From assembly GCA_963770505.1 (NCBI GenBank), contig CAVYPR010000006.1, positions 1,054,001-1,118,000 of the forward strand: a DNA stretch of 64,000 nt. Reading direction: 5' to 3'. The notes beneath the pieces were generated by a model. It was not told the origin of the DNA and ran no database searches. It saw nothing but the letters and a program-made list of their open reading frames with translations. Made by a program: the position numbers and the translations under genes. The stretch comes from CAVYPR01 sp963770505. GTDB taxonomy: Bacteria > Actinomycetota > Acidimicrobiia > Acidimicrobiales > RAAP-2. This document shows, piece by piece, positions 1 to 8,025 of this stretch. Within the stretch, counting starts at the first letter, position 1. Each line of letters starts with the position of its first letter.

Positions 1-28
1 ATCTTCTTCGAGCGCGCGAGCGGGCCGG

Positions 29-856
29 TCAGTTCGTCGTGGAGGGATCGAGCTCCCAGAACCTGAGGCCAAACGACTGGCTGGCCGTGGCGAGGAGCTT
101 GCCCGACTCCGACCAGAGGAAGGCCACGCCCTGTGCGTACCCCTCGAAGGCAGCGTGCATCCTGATGTCGCACAGGACCCACTCCGTAGGTTCGAGCTGG
201 ACCATGCGCAAAGTGTTGTCGAGGCTGCGGCCCATGGTGGGCCGGCCGAGGGGCTGGGACGCCCCGCCCGAGACGTAGTCGCCGAAGATGGCCAGGGTGC
301 CGGCGGATGGCGACAGGTGACCCGGCACCCGCGCCCAGAGTGCCGAGGTCCGCACGCCCGCGGTTCCGTCGAGCTCGCTCATCATGCGGCCCGCGGCCAC
401 ACGGACGTCGACCCGGTCGAGGATGCTGTTGGTGGCCTCGACCGGCAACCACCTCGCTTCGCACTCTTCAGGCCCCGGCACCGACGGGGGCTGTACCCAC
501 ACGTCGTGGGCCACGTGCTGCGGTTCTCCGAGGGCGGCGTTGACCGTGAGGATCTCGCGCCCCTCGGTCCGGGCCACCGCCCGGCCCTGGGTGACGTGGC
601 CCCCCACGACGGCCAGGGTCACTTCGTAGTCGACGATGCTCCCCGTGGTGGCGTAGGAGAGGTACTGCGCCGTCGCCCAGACGGTTGGGCGGCCCGAGGC
701 CGCCTCGAGGGCCACCAGACCCGCTCCCAGGCCGCAGCCGCCGAACAGGAACTTGCCCGGGGTCGAGAGCTCGGGACCGACGGTGAGCCGCCAGTGGGAC
801 CCGTCGTCGCCGGGACCTTCGACCGGCTCCAGGCCGAGGAACTCCCGCGCGTCCAC
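29..856 (-). CDS. TesB-like double-hotdog acyl-CoA thioesterase
   Basis: Probable acyl-CoA thioesterase of the TesB/4HBT_3 type (275 aa), which would hydrolyse acyl-CoA to free acid and CoA in the cytoplasm. The N-terminal hotdog has FLFGGCGLGAGL, matching the LFGGQ helix of TesB, followed by a strand like the family's LHAYFL strand (here ATAQYLSYA). The second hotdog near the C terminus has SLDNTLRM, where the Asp matches the catalytic Asp of the SLDHSMW motif in TesB, and ends in a typical ASQSFGLRF strand. I chose the GTG at 856 because the longer reading frame upstream overlaps the preceding lipoprotein gene and has no family-like sequence. It lies 22 bp after that gene. The substrate cannot be read from the sequence. 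Confidence 0.75.
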   Translation of the reverse strand: MDAREFLGLEPVEGPGDDGSHWRLTVGPELSTPGKFLFGGCGLGAGLVALEAASGRPTVWATAQYLSYATTGSIVDYEVTLAVVGGHVTQGRAVARTEGREILTVNAALGEPQHVAHDVWVQPPSVPGPEECEARWLPVEATNSILDRVDVRVAAGRMMSELDGTAGVRTSALWARVPGHLSPSAGTLAIFGDYVSGGASQPLGRPTMGRSLDNTLRMVQLEPTEWVLCDIRMHAAFEGYAQGVAFLWSESGKLLATASQSFGLRFWELDPSTTN

Positions 857-878
857 CAGGCGGAGGCTACCGGCCCGG

Positions 879-1592
879 TCAGGCGTCGGCCGCCACCATG
901 GCGGCCAACGCCTGGGCTCCGGGACCGCCGATCGGCAGATGGGTACCTGTCGAGTACAGCCAGCTCGGATTCTGGGAGGCAAGGGTGTACCAGTCGGCGA
1001 TCACGGCGTTCGGGTACTTGTGCACACCGGTTGCGAGCACCGCGTTGTTGGGGTCCTGCCACCCGCGGTCGACGAAGACGTTGACGAAGACGACTCGGCT
1101 GGCTCCCGACAGGACCGACATCATCGAGTCGAACTGGGCTGTCGTGATCGGTCCGTTCGTGCCCAGTCCCACGATGACGACCGCCCCGAGCTGGTTCGCC
1201 GACTTGGCCTGTTGGAGCAGGGCAAGTCCCGTTGTCCACTGCTGCCCTACCGACGCTTGGACGTTCACACCGGGGATGTCCCACTTGAGATCTGTCTGGT
1301 AGTCGAGCATGACCGAGTCGCCGACGGCGGTGACGTGACCTGCGACGAAGCCCGGGCCCGGAGCCGGAAGCGGCGGGGAGTCGATCGGTCCGTGGGTGCT
1401 CGGGGTCGTGGTCGTGGTGGGTGCCGGAAGCGGGCGCGGCAACGTTGAGGCTGGTGACCTCGCTGACGCGTGCGCGGTTCGGCGGGGATCGGCGCGGTTC
1501 GTCGAGCAGGCGGCGAGTGCGGTGACCGCCAAGGCGCCGGCCAGCGCCAGGGTTGCCTTCCTGCGAAGCACGGGGTCGCGACGGTTCTGCAT
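879..1592 (-). CDS. SGNH-hydrolase-like lipoprotein
   Basis: Secreted, lipid-anchored protein of 237 aa. The ATG at 1592 starts a classical signal peptide (MQNRRDPVLRRK, then a hydrophobic stretch) ending in the lipobox LAAC; a Thr/Pro-rich linker follows. The mature part resembles the SGNH domain fused to OatA-type acyltransferases: block I is GDSVMLDY and block III is GLGTNG. Block V reads TGTHLPIGG, keeping the His but with Thr where the catalytic Asp of DxxH is expected. Function is therefore uncertain: an esterase or O-acetyl-transfer partner acting on envelope glycans, or an inactive relative. It is followed at 22 bp by the thioesterase gene, so the two may be co-transcribed. Confidence 0.65.
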   Translation of the reverse strand: MQNRRDPVLRRKATLALAGALAVTALAACSTNRADPRRTAHASARSPASTLPRPLPAPTTTTTPSTHGPIDSPPLPAPGPGFVAGHVTAVGDSVMLDYQTDLKWDIPGVNVQASVGQQWTTGLALLQQAKSANQLGAVVIVGLGTNGPITTAQFDSMMSVLSGASRVVFVNVFVDRGWQDPNNAVLATGVHKYPNAVIADWYTLASQNPSWLYSTGTHLPIGGPGAQALAAMVAADA

Positions 1593-1800
1593 ATGAAGAG
1601 GGGTGCGCCGGGTCCCCGAGACGGGACGTCCGGCGACTGGGCCGACAGGCAATTGTGCCATCCGCCGGCAGCGGGCGCCGCACGGGGCACGCCGACCTAT
1701 GGCTCGCACCGGGCCGTCCCGCTACGGTGCCCGCCGAGCGACGGCACGCCACGTGCCCCCCATCCGGGGACCTCCCACGTCGCCCGCCCCCAAAGGACGC

Positions 1801-2172
1801 TCAGGAGGACTGCTGTCGCTCCTGTCCGGTGTCGTAGAAAGTATCCAGGTAGGCGTCGGGGTCGAGATCGCTGTCGCGCATCAACGAGAAGACCTCAGAG
1901 CCGATCTCAGGCCGCTTCTGGCCGATCCAGTACGCCTGCGCCATCTGGAGGTACTCGGAATTGAGGCGCTCGGCGTACGCCTGGGCGTCCATCTCGGCGA
2001 GCGCAATCGCATCGTCGAGGGAGTCCGCCTCCCAGAGGGTGATCCGCTCCTCGTACGTGAGAGGTTGGGACCAGCGAAACACACAGCGGACGCCGAACCA
2101 TCCGGGCTGCCCTCCCGAGTCGCTGGTCCCACCGTCCCCTGCCGGACCGTTGCTCTCGTCGTCCTCGCCCAT
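1801..2172 (-). CDS. DUF4288-like small protein
   Basis: A 123-aa soluble protein with an acidic, low-complexity N terminus followed by a compact domain (WFGVRCVFRW, YEERITLWEA, DDAIALAEMDAQAYA). The pattern of an edge strand, a WEA turn and an Ala-rich helix resembles the DUF4288 family, which has no assigned biochemical role. It starts 25 bp after the FKBP lipoprotein gene on the same strand, so a shared transcript is likely. No signal peptide or catalytic motif is visible. Confidence 0.6.
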   Translation of the reverse strand: MGEDDESNGPAGDGGTSDSGGQPGWFGVRCVFRWSQPLTYEERITLWEADSLDDAIALAEMDAQAYAERLNSEYLQMAQAYWIGQKRPEIGSEVFSLMRDSDLDPDAYLDTFYDTGQERQQSS

Positions 2173-2197
2173 CTTGGTGAGGTTACCGAAGGAACCG

Positions 2198-2830
2198 CTA
2201 CTTGACCGCTTGGAGATCGACGACGAAGACGAGCGTCTCGTTCGCCTTGATCGTCGGCGGGGAGCCTTTCGCGCCGTAACCGAGGGAGGACGGGATGACG
2301 ATCTCGCGGCGACCGCCGACCTTCATGCCGACGATCCCCTCCCTGAACCCGGGCACGACTGTGCTCAGCGGGAACGTCGCCGGCTGGTTGCTCGTCCAGG
2401 TGCCCGATGTGAAATCGGTGCCGGTTGTGAAGTCGGCGCCCACGTACTTCACCACGACGGTGGAGGATGTGGTGGCCTCGGTCCCGGACCCGACGACGAG
2501 GTCCTTGGTGACCAGCTTGCTGGGCGGAGGTGGGGTGCCCGGGCTGACGACCGGCTGGACCTGGAGGTTCGTGGGGTCGGCCACTGCCGGTACAGACGTG
2601 CTGGACGCTCCCGTGGTGGTGGTTGCTGTCGTAGATGTGCTGCCGCTCGTGGTCGACGTGTGGTTGGTGCTTGACCCGGAATTCGAGAGCGTGGTCGATG
2701 GGGAACTGTTCGGAGATGACGAAGGGCTGCTGCCACAACCCGCGAGAACGAGTCCAAGGAGCAGCGGGGCAGCGATGAGAAGGCGTCGCACGGCTGAGGA
2801 GGATAGAGCATCCGGGAGCCTGATCGGCAT
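2198..2830 (-). CDS. FKBP-type peptidyl-prolyl isomerase lipoprotein
   Basis: Exported lipoprotein peptidyl-prolyl cis-trans isomerase, 210 aa, assisting folding of proteins outside the membrane. The signal peptide ends with the lipobox LAGC near residue 32; about 60 residues of Ser/Thr-rich linker follow. The C-terminal FKBP domain (about residues 105-210) shows VVVKYVGADF, FPLSTVVPGFREGI, GMKVGGRREIVIP and SLGYGAKG, which form the family's active-site walls, and ends with LVFVVDLQAVK. It is the first gene of a short minus-strand run with the DUF4288-like gene. The tRNA-Ala gene lies divergently upstream. Confidence 0.88.
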   Translation of the reverse strand: MPIRLPDALSSSAVRRLLIAAPLLLGLVLAGCGSSPSSSPNSSPSTTLSNSGSSTNHTSTTSGSTSTTATTTTGASSTSVPAVADPTNLQVQPVVSPGTPPPPSKLVTKDLVVGSGTEATTSSTVVVKYVGADFTTGTDFTSGTWTSNQPATFPLSTVVPGFREGIVGMKVGGRREIVIPSSLGYGAKGSPPTIKANETLVFVVDLQAVK

Positions 2831-3007
2831 CAGGCAGTTTCACTTTGGGTTCGTCGGACCTCTCCCACCCCGAAGAAAGGGTGCCGAGCTGGAGTCCTTC
2901 AACACTGCCGTGCCGGTCACTCGCAGACGTTCAACTACGCCTCACGCCCTCACCTGTGAGCGAACGTTGCCGATTCGCCCCGCTTCGAGCATCGGGGAGG
3001 TACCAAG

Positions 3008-3013
3008 TAGAAT
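3008..3013 (+). promoter_or_regulatory. -10 element for tRNA-Ala
   Basis: TAGAAT lies 9 bp before the first base of the tRNA, a spacing that would put transcription start at or just before the mature 5' end. No good -35 hexamer is seen 17-18 bp upstream (TTCGAG at 2984). Inferred from position only. Confidence 0.4.
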
Positions 3014-3022
3014 CGTGCCCAC

Positions 3023-3096
3023 GGGGACGTAGCTCAGCTGGCTAGAGCACCTGCTTTGCAAGCAGGGGGTCGTGGGTTCGAGTCCCATCGTCTCCA
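3023..3096 (+). tRNA. tRNA-Ala (anticodon TGC)
   Basis: Cloverleaf of 74 nt: acceptor GGGGACG pairs with CGTCTCC, with one G-U; D arm AGCTC/GAGCA; anticodon stem CCTGC/GCAGG enclosing the loop TTTGCAA with anticodon TGC; T arm GTGGG-TTCGAGT-CCCAT. No CCA is encoded. A run of seven T follows at 3098-3104 and could help terminate transcription. Confidence 0.95.
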
Positions 3097-3208
3097 CTTT
3101 TTTTGGGTACGGGCCATTTTCCGTCGCGGCAGATAGGGGTCCGACGGACCGCAGGGAGTCGCCAGTCGGGCAGGAATCCCTTCGTCGGGGCGCCGGGTTG
3201 ACCGCAGA

Positions 3209-3610
3209 TCAGCCGTTGTCGCACGTCTCGCTGGACTCGTCGGGCAGGAGGTGGGTCCGGAGAAAACGAGCTTCGGCGAGGTCCCGTCCTGGCAAGCTCA
3301 CCCCGTGACGCTCGCTGACGGGCCGCATGAGCTCGAGACTCTTCACGATGATCACACCCGAGGTGCGGCGCATCGGCAGAATGCTCCGGTCCTCGATGGC
3401 GCTCTCCGGCAGGTGGTGGAGACTGAAGAAGCTCTCTGCCATCCGACCGAGCCGACAGTTGGCCCGCATCGCATCCTTGAGGCCCTCGGTAGGGAGGTCA
3501 AGGGCATTGGCCAGCCGGATGGCCTCGGCAACACCGAGGTGGGGGCCGTGCGTCTGGAGGTCCAGACACCGCGCGGTTTGCCACGGCGAGGTCGGCGTGA
3601 CCGGAAGCAC
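3209..3610 (-). pseudogene. Possible remnant of a beta-hydroxyacid dehydrogenase C-terminal domain
   Basis: The only plausible coding signal in the 590-bp stretch between tRNA-Ala and the desaturase. The 133-aa frame contains VAEAIRLANALDLPTEGLKDAM and later VKSLELMRPVSERHGVSLPG, which resemble the helical C-terminal domain of 6-phosphogluconate/3-hydroxyisobutyrate dehydrogenases (AEALALAE...GL and KDLGLALEAA...GVPLP). The NAD-binding Rossmann domain is absent and nothing upstream in any frame supplies it. I read it as a decayed fragment; it may instead be an unrelated small protein or non-coding sequence. Confidence 0.3.
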
Positions 3611-3684
3611 AACAGGTCGCGCTCAGACCCTGTGCTGTTTTCGGCTCGTGGAAGGCCAGGGGTGGCCGTCCTCGAGATGACTCG

Positions 3685-4629
3685 CTACCCCAGGTTTCGG
3701 GCGAGAGACGCTGGGGTGGACCAGCGGACGTGCGTCGCCCATCCAAGACGTTCGAACACCTTCAAGACCGCGGCCGACGGATCGGGCTGGCCCCAGTCAC
3801 AGCCGTGGCGGGCCAGAGCGGGAAAGGCGTGGTGCGAATTGTGCCAGGAATCCCCGAAGCTCACGATCGACAACCACCCGATGTTGCCGCTGTGGTCGTT
3901 GCTTTTGTAGGGGTGCTTCCCGAACACGTGGCCGAGCGAGTTGACGCTCCAGGTCACATGGTGCAACAGGACCATGCGGACCGCCCCCGCCCACAGGAGA
4001 GCCAGGAGTGCACCGGCAATCGATTGGGTGACCGCCCAGCCGATGGCGAAGGGCAGCGCCAGAGAAAGGACCATCCACAGCGGTGCGAGGTTTGAGATCA
4101 CCACGACGTCCCGATCTGCGAGCAAATCCTTGCTCCACCTCGAGGGACGCGGCTGCGCTGCCGAGAAGAGCCAGCCGACCTGCGCATGGAACAGCCCGCG
4201 CAGTCGACGAAACCCACCCTCGCTGACGGTCCAGGGCGAATGCGGGTCCCCGGCTCGGTCGGCGAAGACGTGATGGCGGCGGTGGAGGGCCGTCCAGCTG
4301 ATGAGCGAACCTTCGGCGGCCATCGAACCGGCCACCGCCAGGGCGATGCGCAGGCCCCGCTTGGCCCGGAAGGCCCGGTGGGTGAAGAGCCGGTGGAATC
4401 CGAGGGAGATGCCGAGTCCGGTGATGACGTAGAGCGCCACCGCAAGGCCGAGGTCGAACCATCCGATCCCGTGGTGCCAGAAGATGCCGACGGCGGCGAC
4501 GAGGGCCAGCAGGGGTGCGATAACGATGAGTCCCGTGATGAGTTGATCCCTCCAGGACGACGCCGGATCCGGGCCGAACCCGTCGTCGTGGACCTCCTCC
4601 TCGCTGGCTGCGACGGTGGGGGCGATCAC
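3685..4629 (-). CDS. Acyl-CoA/acyl-lipid Delta9-type fatty acid desaturase
   Basis: Membrane di-iron desaturase (314 aa) that would introduce a cis double bond into saturated fatty acyl chains. The three histidine boxes are present: HRLFTHRAF (about residue 78), HRRHH (about 116) and HNSHH (about 263). Hydrophobic segments flank them (about 30-70 and 175-215), the usual four-helix plan, and the length is normal. The start is a GTG at 4629 inside a GTGA overlap with the helicase stop codon, so translation is probably coupled to the upstream DEAD-box/cold-shock gene. This suggests a role in keeping membranes fluid in the cold. Electron donor and regiospecificity are not readable from the sequence. 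Confidence 0.9.
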   Translation of the reverse strand: MIAPTVAASEEEVHDDGFGPDPASSWRDQLITGLIVIAPLLALVAAVGIFWHHGIGWFDLGLAVALYVITGLGISLGFHRLFTHRAFRAKRGLRIALAVAGSMAAEGSLISWTALHRRHHVFADRAGDPHSPWTVSEGGFRRLRGLFHAQVGWLFSAAQPRPSRWSKDLLADRDVVVISNLAPLWMVLSLALPFAIGWAVTQSIAGALLALLWAGAVRMVLLHHVTWSVNSLGHVFGKHPYKSNDHSGNIGWLSIVSFGDSWHNSHHAFPALARHGCDWGQPDPSAAVLKVFERLGWATHVRWSTPASLARNLG

Positions 4630-5987
4630 GATGCCAACTCTCGAGCCACGCTGACGTTGTGGGCCTCCTGACCCCGCGAGCCCTCGGCCAATTCGAAGTC
4701 GACGAGGTCACCCTTTTGGAGCGTCCGGCGCTCGCCCTTGTTGCCTTGGACCTTCGAGTGGTGAACGAAGACCTTGGGGCCGTCGGGAATCGAGAGGAAG
4801 CCGTAGCCGCGCTTGGCGTCGAAGAACTTGACGGTTCCGCTCATTCGCCGCGCTCCCCGCTGCTGCGGCGTCGGGGCACTGCGTGCCGGCGGTGCACCGT
4901 CGGCGAACGGGGCGGTCAGCCCGTGGGCAAAACCGAGTGAGCGTTGAAGCGCCCGGACGTCGTCGCGCAGCTCTTCGGGCACCAGCGAGACCACGGTCCC
5001 CTGCGACCCCACGCGTCCGGTCCGACCGGACCGGTGCACGTAGCTCTCGACGTCGGTGGCCGGGTCGAAGTGCACGACGCACGGGACGTCGTCGACGTGA
5101 ATGCCCCGGGCCACGACGTCGGTGGCGACCAAGGCGCTGGTCCGCCTGCTGGCGAAGGTGGCCAGGGCGTGGGCCCGCTGCGACTGCGACCGGTCGCCGT
5201 GAATGGGGGCGGCCTGGACGCCTGCCGCCCGCAGCTGCTTGGCCACCCTGTCGGCGCTGCGCTTGGTCCGACAGAACACGAAGGCCTGACCGTGCCGGGC
5301 GATCAGCTCGGCGGTGATGTTCACCCGCTCGACCCGGGGGGTGTTCCAGAAGTGGTGGGTCACGTCCGCCGCTTGCGAAGCCTCGGGGAGAACGTTGCAG
5401 CGAGTCGGGTCACGCTGGTAACGCCGGCTGATGGCGTTGACCTCCTTGCCCATGGTCGCGGAGAACAGCAGGACCTGACGACCCTGTGCCGTCTGGTCGA
5501 CCAGGCGGCACACGGGCCGCACGAAGCCCATGTCGACCATCCGGTCAGCCTCGTCGAGGACGACCGTGCGAACGTCAGTCAGCACGAGGTCACCCTGCGC
5601 CAGGAGGTCTTCGAGGCGCCCCGGACAGGCGACGACAATGTCAACGCCCCGCCGCAGGGCCTGGCGTTGGGGTGCATACCCCGTCCCGCCGTAGAGGGCG
5701 ACCACCCGCTTCGGTCCGTCGACGAGATCCATGAGCACTCGGCACACCTGCTCGGCGAGCTCACGGGTCGGAACCAGAACGAGGGCACGGGGACGGCCCG
5801 GGACCGCTCCCTTGGTCACCGAAACGAGGGGCACACCGAAGGCCAGCGTCTTGCCGGAACCGGTGGGGGCCTGCCCGCAGATGTCGCGCCCGGCGAGCGC
5901 ATCGGGGATGGTTGCAGCCTGGATAGGCAGAGGGCTCGTGATGCCGAGGGCCTCGATGCGGCGGGCGAGGCGCGCGCCGACACCCAA
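4626..5987 (-). CDS. DEAD-box RNA helicase with C-terminal cold-shock domain
   Basis: ATP-dependent RNA helicase (453 aa from the first conventional start, a TTG at 5987). It has the Q motif PLPIQ, Walker A APTGSGKT, DEAD as VVLDEADRM, SAT as LFSATM, and HRSGRTGRVG in the second RecA domain. From about residue 382 a complete cold-shock domain follows (SGTVKFFDAKRGYGF, RNP2 VFVHHS). The family's conserved Phe, 25 residues before the motif-Q Gln as in RhlE, is encoded upstream of the TTG; an ATC at 6005 preceded by GGAG at 7 nt would include it. The stop overlaps the desaturase start (GTGA). A cold-induced RNA-unwinding role is likely. Confidence 0.92.
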   Translation of the reverse strand: MGVGARLARRIEALGITSPLPIQAATIPDALAGRDICGQAPTGSGKTLAFGVPLVSVTKGAVPGRPRALVLVPTRELAEQVCRVLMDLVDGPKRVVALYGGTGYAPQRQALRRGVDIVVACPGRLEDLLAQGDLVLTDVRTVVLDEADRMVDMGFVRPVCRLVDQTAQGRQVLLFSATMGKEVNAISRRYQRDPTRCNVLPEASQAADVTHHFWNTPRVERVNITAELIARHGQAFVFCRTKRSADRVAKQLRAAGVQAAPIHGDRSQSQRAHALATFASRRTSALVATDVVARGIHVDDVPCVVHFDPATDVESYVHRSGRTGRVGSQGTVVSLVPEELRDDVRALQRSLGFAHGLTAPFADGAPPARSAPTPQQRGARRMSGTVKFFDAKRGYGFLSIPDGPKVFVHHSKVQGNKGERRTLQKGDLVDFELAEGSRGQEAHNVSVARELAS

Positions 5988-6144
5988 ATCAGAAAAAGAA
6001 GTGATTGCGAAGCTCCGTTCAAGTAGTTGGGGGCCAACTCGGTTGCTAACTCGAACGGGCCATGCCGGCGGATTTCCACCAGCGAGTGCTTAGGTTATCA
6101 CAGCAAGGGCTCAAATCCCTTCGGCCAGCTCTGGAAGAGATGGG

Positions 6145-6684
6145 TCAGGCGGAAGGCGGTGCGTAGACGAGCAGCAGGACGCCGCTCCTGAAGCGCTCCA
6201 GGCGCACGAGGCGCAGCGCGGGGGCGCCGCTAACCGCCTCGAACAGGTGCTCTCCGCCCCCGGCGGCGACCGGGGTGAGCAGGAGATGGAACTCGTCGAT
6301 CAGTCCGCTTTCCATCAGCGGGACATCGAGCTGGCCGTTGCCGAACTTCACGAGGTTGCCCCTTGAGCGCTGTTTGAGCTCCGCCACGAAGCCGGCCACG
6401 TTGCCGTCGACCGGGACGGCGTTCCAACCCAGGGTCCTCAGCGTCCTGGTGGCCACGTACTTGGGGATCGAGTTCATCCGGTCGACGAACTCGTTCGGGG
6501 GCATGGCGAGGTAGGCGGCGGACAGCCCCTCGTAGGTCTTGCGTCCCAGCACCAGCGCGTCCGCCTCGTTCAGCGTCTTGCTGGCGTAGCGCAGATGGTC
6601 GTCGTCCAGGTACGGCATCGCCCAGTCGACCGAGCCGACCTCTCCTCCGAGGGAGACGTGGTTCACCTCGATGAACGTGCCCAT
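6145..6684 (-). CDS. Dihydrofolate reductase / RibD C-terminal-like protein
   Basis: Protein of 179 aa with the RibD-C/DHFR-like fold. It has an N-terminal strand (TFIEVNHVSLGG), DALVLGRKTYEGL (the family's LGRxTYE loop), FGNGQLDVPLMESGLIDEFHL (the conserved GG/NG-x-L...L-DE region) and a C-terminal VLLLVYAP strand. These standalone proteins are NADPH-binding reductases of mostly unknown substrate and are not the housekeeping folA. I chose the ATG at 6684 over the GTG at 6705 because the homologous strand begins right after it. No operon partner: flanking intergenic regions are about 160 and 190 bp. Confidence 0.82.
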   Translation of the reverse strand: MGTFIEVNHVSLGGEVGSVDWAMPYLDDDHLRYASKTLNEADALVLGRKTYEGLSAAYLAMPPNEFVDRMNSIPKYVATRTLRTLGWNAVPVDGNVAGFVAELKQRSRGNLVKFGNGQLDVPLMESGLIDEFHLLLTPVAAGGGEHLFEAVSGAPALRLVRLERFRSGVLLLVYAPPSA

Positions 6685-6877
6685 GTCCCCGCCACCCCGC
6701 GGCACACCCCTCCTAGCCCGCTCGGCGGGTCATCACGGCCCGCGCTGATTCCCGGCGTCGCGCCTGCGGCGTCCGGCACGGTCCTCCCTCGTGTGGCCGG
6801 CGGCCACGGGGCGCGTGGCCGCCGACGGGCTGTTCGTCGTTGTCCGGCGCTGGGGCGTGGACAGGGCGCCGTCCCGG

Positions 6878-7831
6878 TCATCCCGACGGGCCCGCCGCGT
6901 CCCCGGGCGGGCCGGTCCTCTCCAGCTGGGCGGCGTCGGCCTCCCCGTTCATCGGCGCGCCCTTCTGCCAGGGCCTCACGTAGGCCAGCCAGATCGTCGC
7001 CGCGGCCAGGAGGGTGACGCAGAGGATCCAGCCCAGTGCGGTCGTGCTGACCCCCACGTACTTGAGCCCCGAAGCGAAGATCACGAAGGTGATGGCCGGC
7101 CGGATATAGCGGTCCGGAGCCCGCGAGCTGAACAGCGATCCGACGAACACGGCCGGGACGCTCCCGATGATCAGCGACGCCGTCACCGAGAACTCCACGT
7201 GCCCGAAGGCCAGCGCGCCCAGGGCGGCCGCGGCGGTGAGCGGCACGGCCTGGGTCAGATCCGTCCCAACCAGCTGGTTGGCCCCCAGCATCGGGTACAG
7301 GAAGAGGAGGAGCACGATCATGAGCGAGCCCGAGCCCACCGAGGTCATCCCGACGATCAGCCCGCCGATCATCCCGATGGCCAAGGTTGGCAGCGGGCGG
7401 ACCTTGAGCTCGTGTACCAGTCCCCTTCGCTGGCGGTTGCCGCGCCGATCCAGGGCGTAGCGGACCACCATGGCCGCCGCACCCACCAAGAGCGCGGCGC
7501 CCAGGGCCCTCTCGATGTTCGTCTGGGCCGATTTGGTGTTGCCCATGACGTGCAGCAGGTAGGCGCCGAGGAAGGCCATGGGGACCGAGCCGGCCACCAT
7601 CCATCCGACGAGCCGGAAGTTGACGGTCCCCTGCTTCATGTGGACGGCGGCACCCACCGGACGCATGACCACCGCCGCCACCAGGTCGCTCGAGATGGCC
7701 GCGGCCGGCTTCACGTTGAACAGGAGGATGAGCATGGGCGTCATCAGCGCACCGCCGCCGGCGCCGGTGAGACCCACCAGGAAGCCCACGACGGCGCTGC
7801 CCAGGACGATGTACGGATCGATGCTCGCCAT
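6878..7831 (-). CDS. TauE/SafE-family sulfite/anion exporter
   Basis: Integral membrane protein (317 aa) of the TauE/SafE (TSUP) family, thought to move sulfite, sulfonates or other small organic anions. The family's internal duplication is visible: GLTGAGGGALMTPML near residue 20 and GMTSVGSGSLMIVLL near 165, each starting a set of about four membrane helices. The cytoplasmic loop DRRGNRQRR separates the halves and the C-terminal tail is hydrophilic. The ATG at 7831 is preceded by a GGGGGCGGAA stretch and begins just before the first helix. The substrate cannot be read from the context. Confidence 0.85.
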   Translation of the reverse strand: MASIDPYIVLGSAVVGFLVGLTGAGGGALMTPMLILLFNVKPAAAISSDLVAAVVMRPVGAAVHMKQGTVNFRLVGWMVAGSVPMAFLGAYLLHVMGNTKSAQTNIERALGAALLVGAAAMVVRYALDRRGNRQRRGLVHELKVRPLPTLAIGMIGGLIVGMTSVGSGSLMIVLLLFLYPMLGANQLVGTDLTQAVPLTAAAALGALAFGHVEFSVTASLIIGSVPAVFVGSLFSSRAPDRYIRPAITFVIFASGLKYVGVSTTALGWILCVTLLAAATIWLAYVRPWQKGAPMNGEADAAQLERTGPPGDAAGPSG

Positions 7832-8025
7832 GTTCCGCCCCCTTGCGGGCACTCCCAGCTAGGTCATGGGAGATACCCGGATTCGCCGCCAGCGACACGG
7901 CCAACTGCGCCGGCGGCAAGCAAGAATGTAGCAATGAAAGTTCGGCACCGGAACGGGGGACTCACCAGGGCGCCCACGGTGCGGGCGGCTCGGAGGGAGG
8001 CGTCGCCACGACGCAACGTGCCGGG

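Noticed and set aside
155..1084. Long plus-strand open frames opposite the thioesterase and lipoprotein genes
   Set aside because: They are Arg/Pro/Gly-rich shadows of the minus-strand genes without domain resemblance, as expected from high-GC antisense frames.
3251..3910. 219-codon plus-strand frame next to the desaturase
   Set aside because: It runs antisense into the well-supported desaturase and resembles no protein family.
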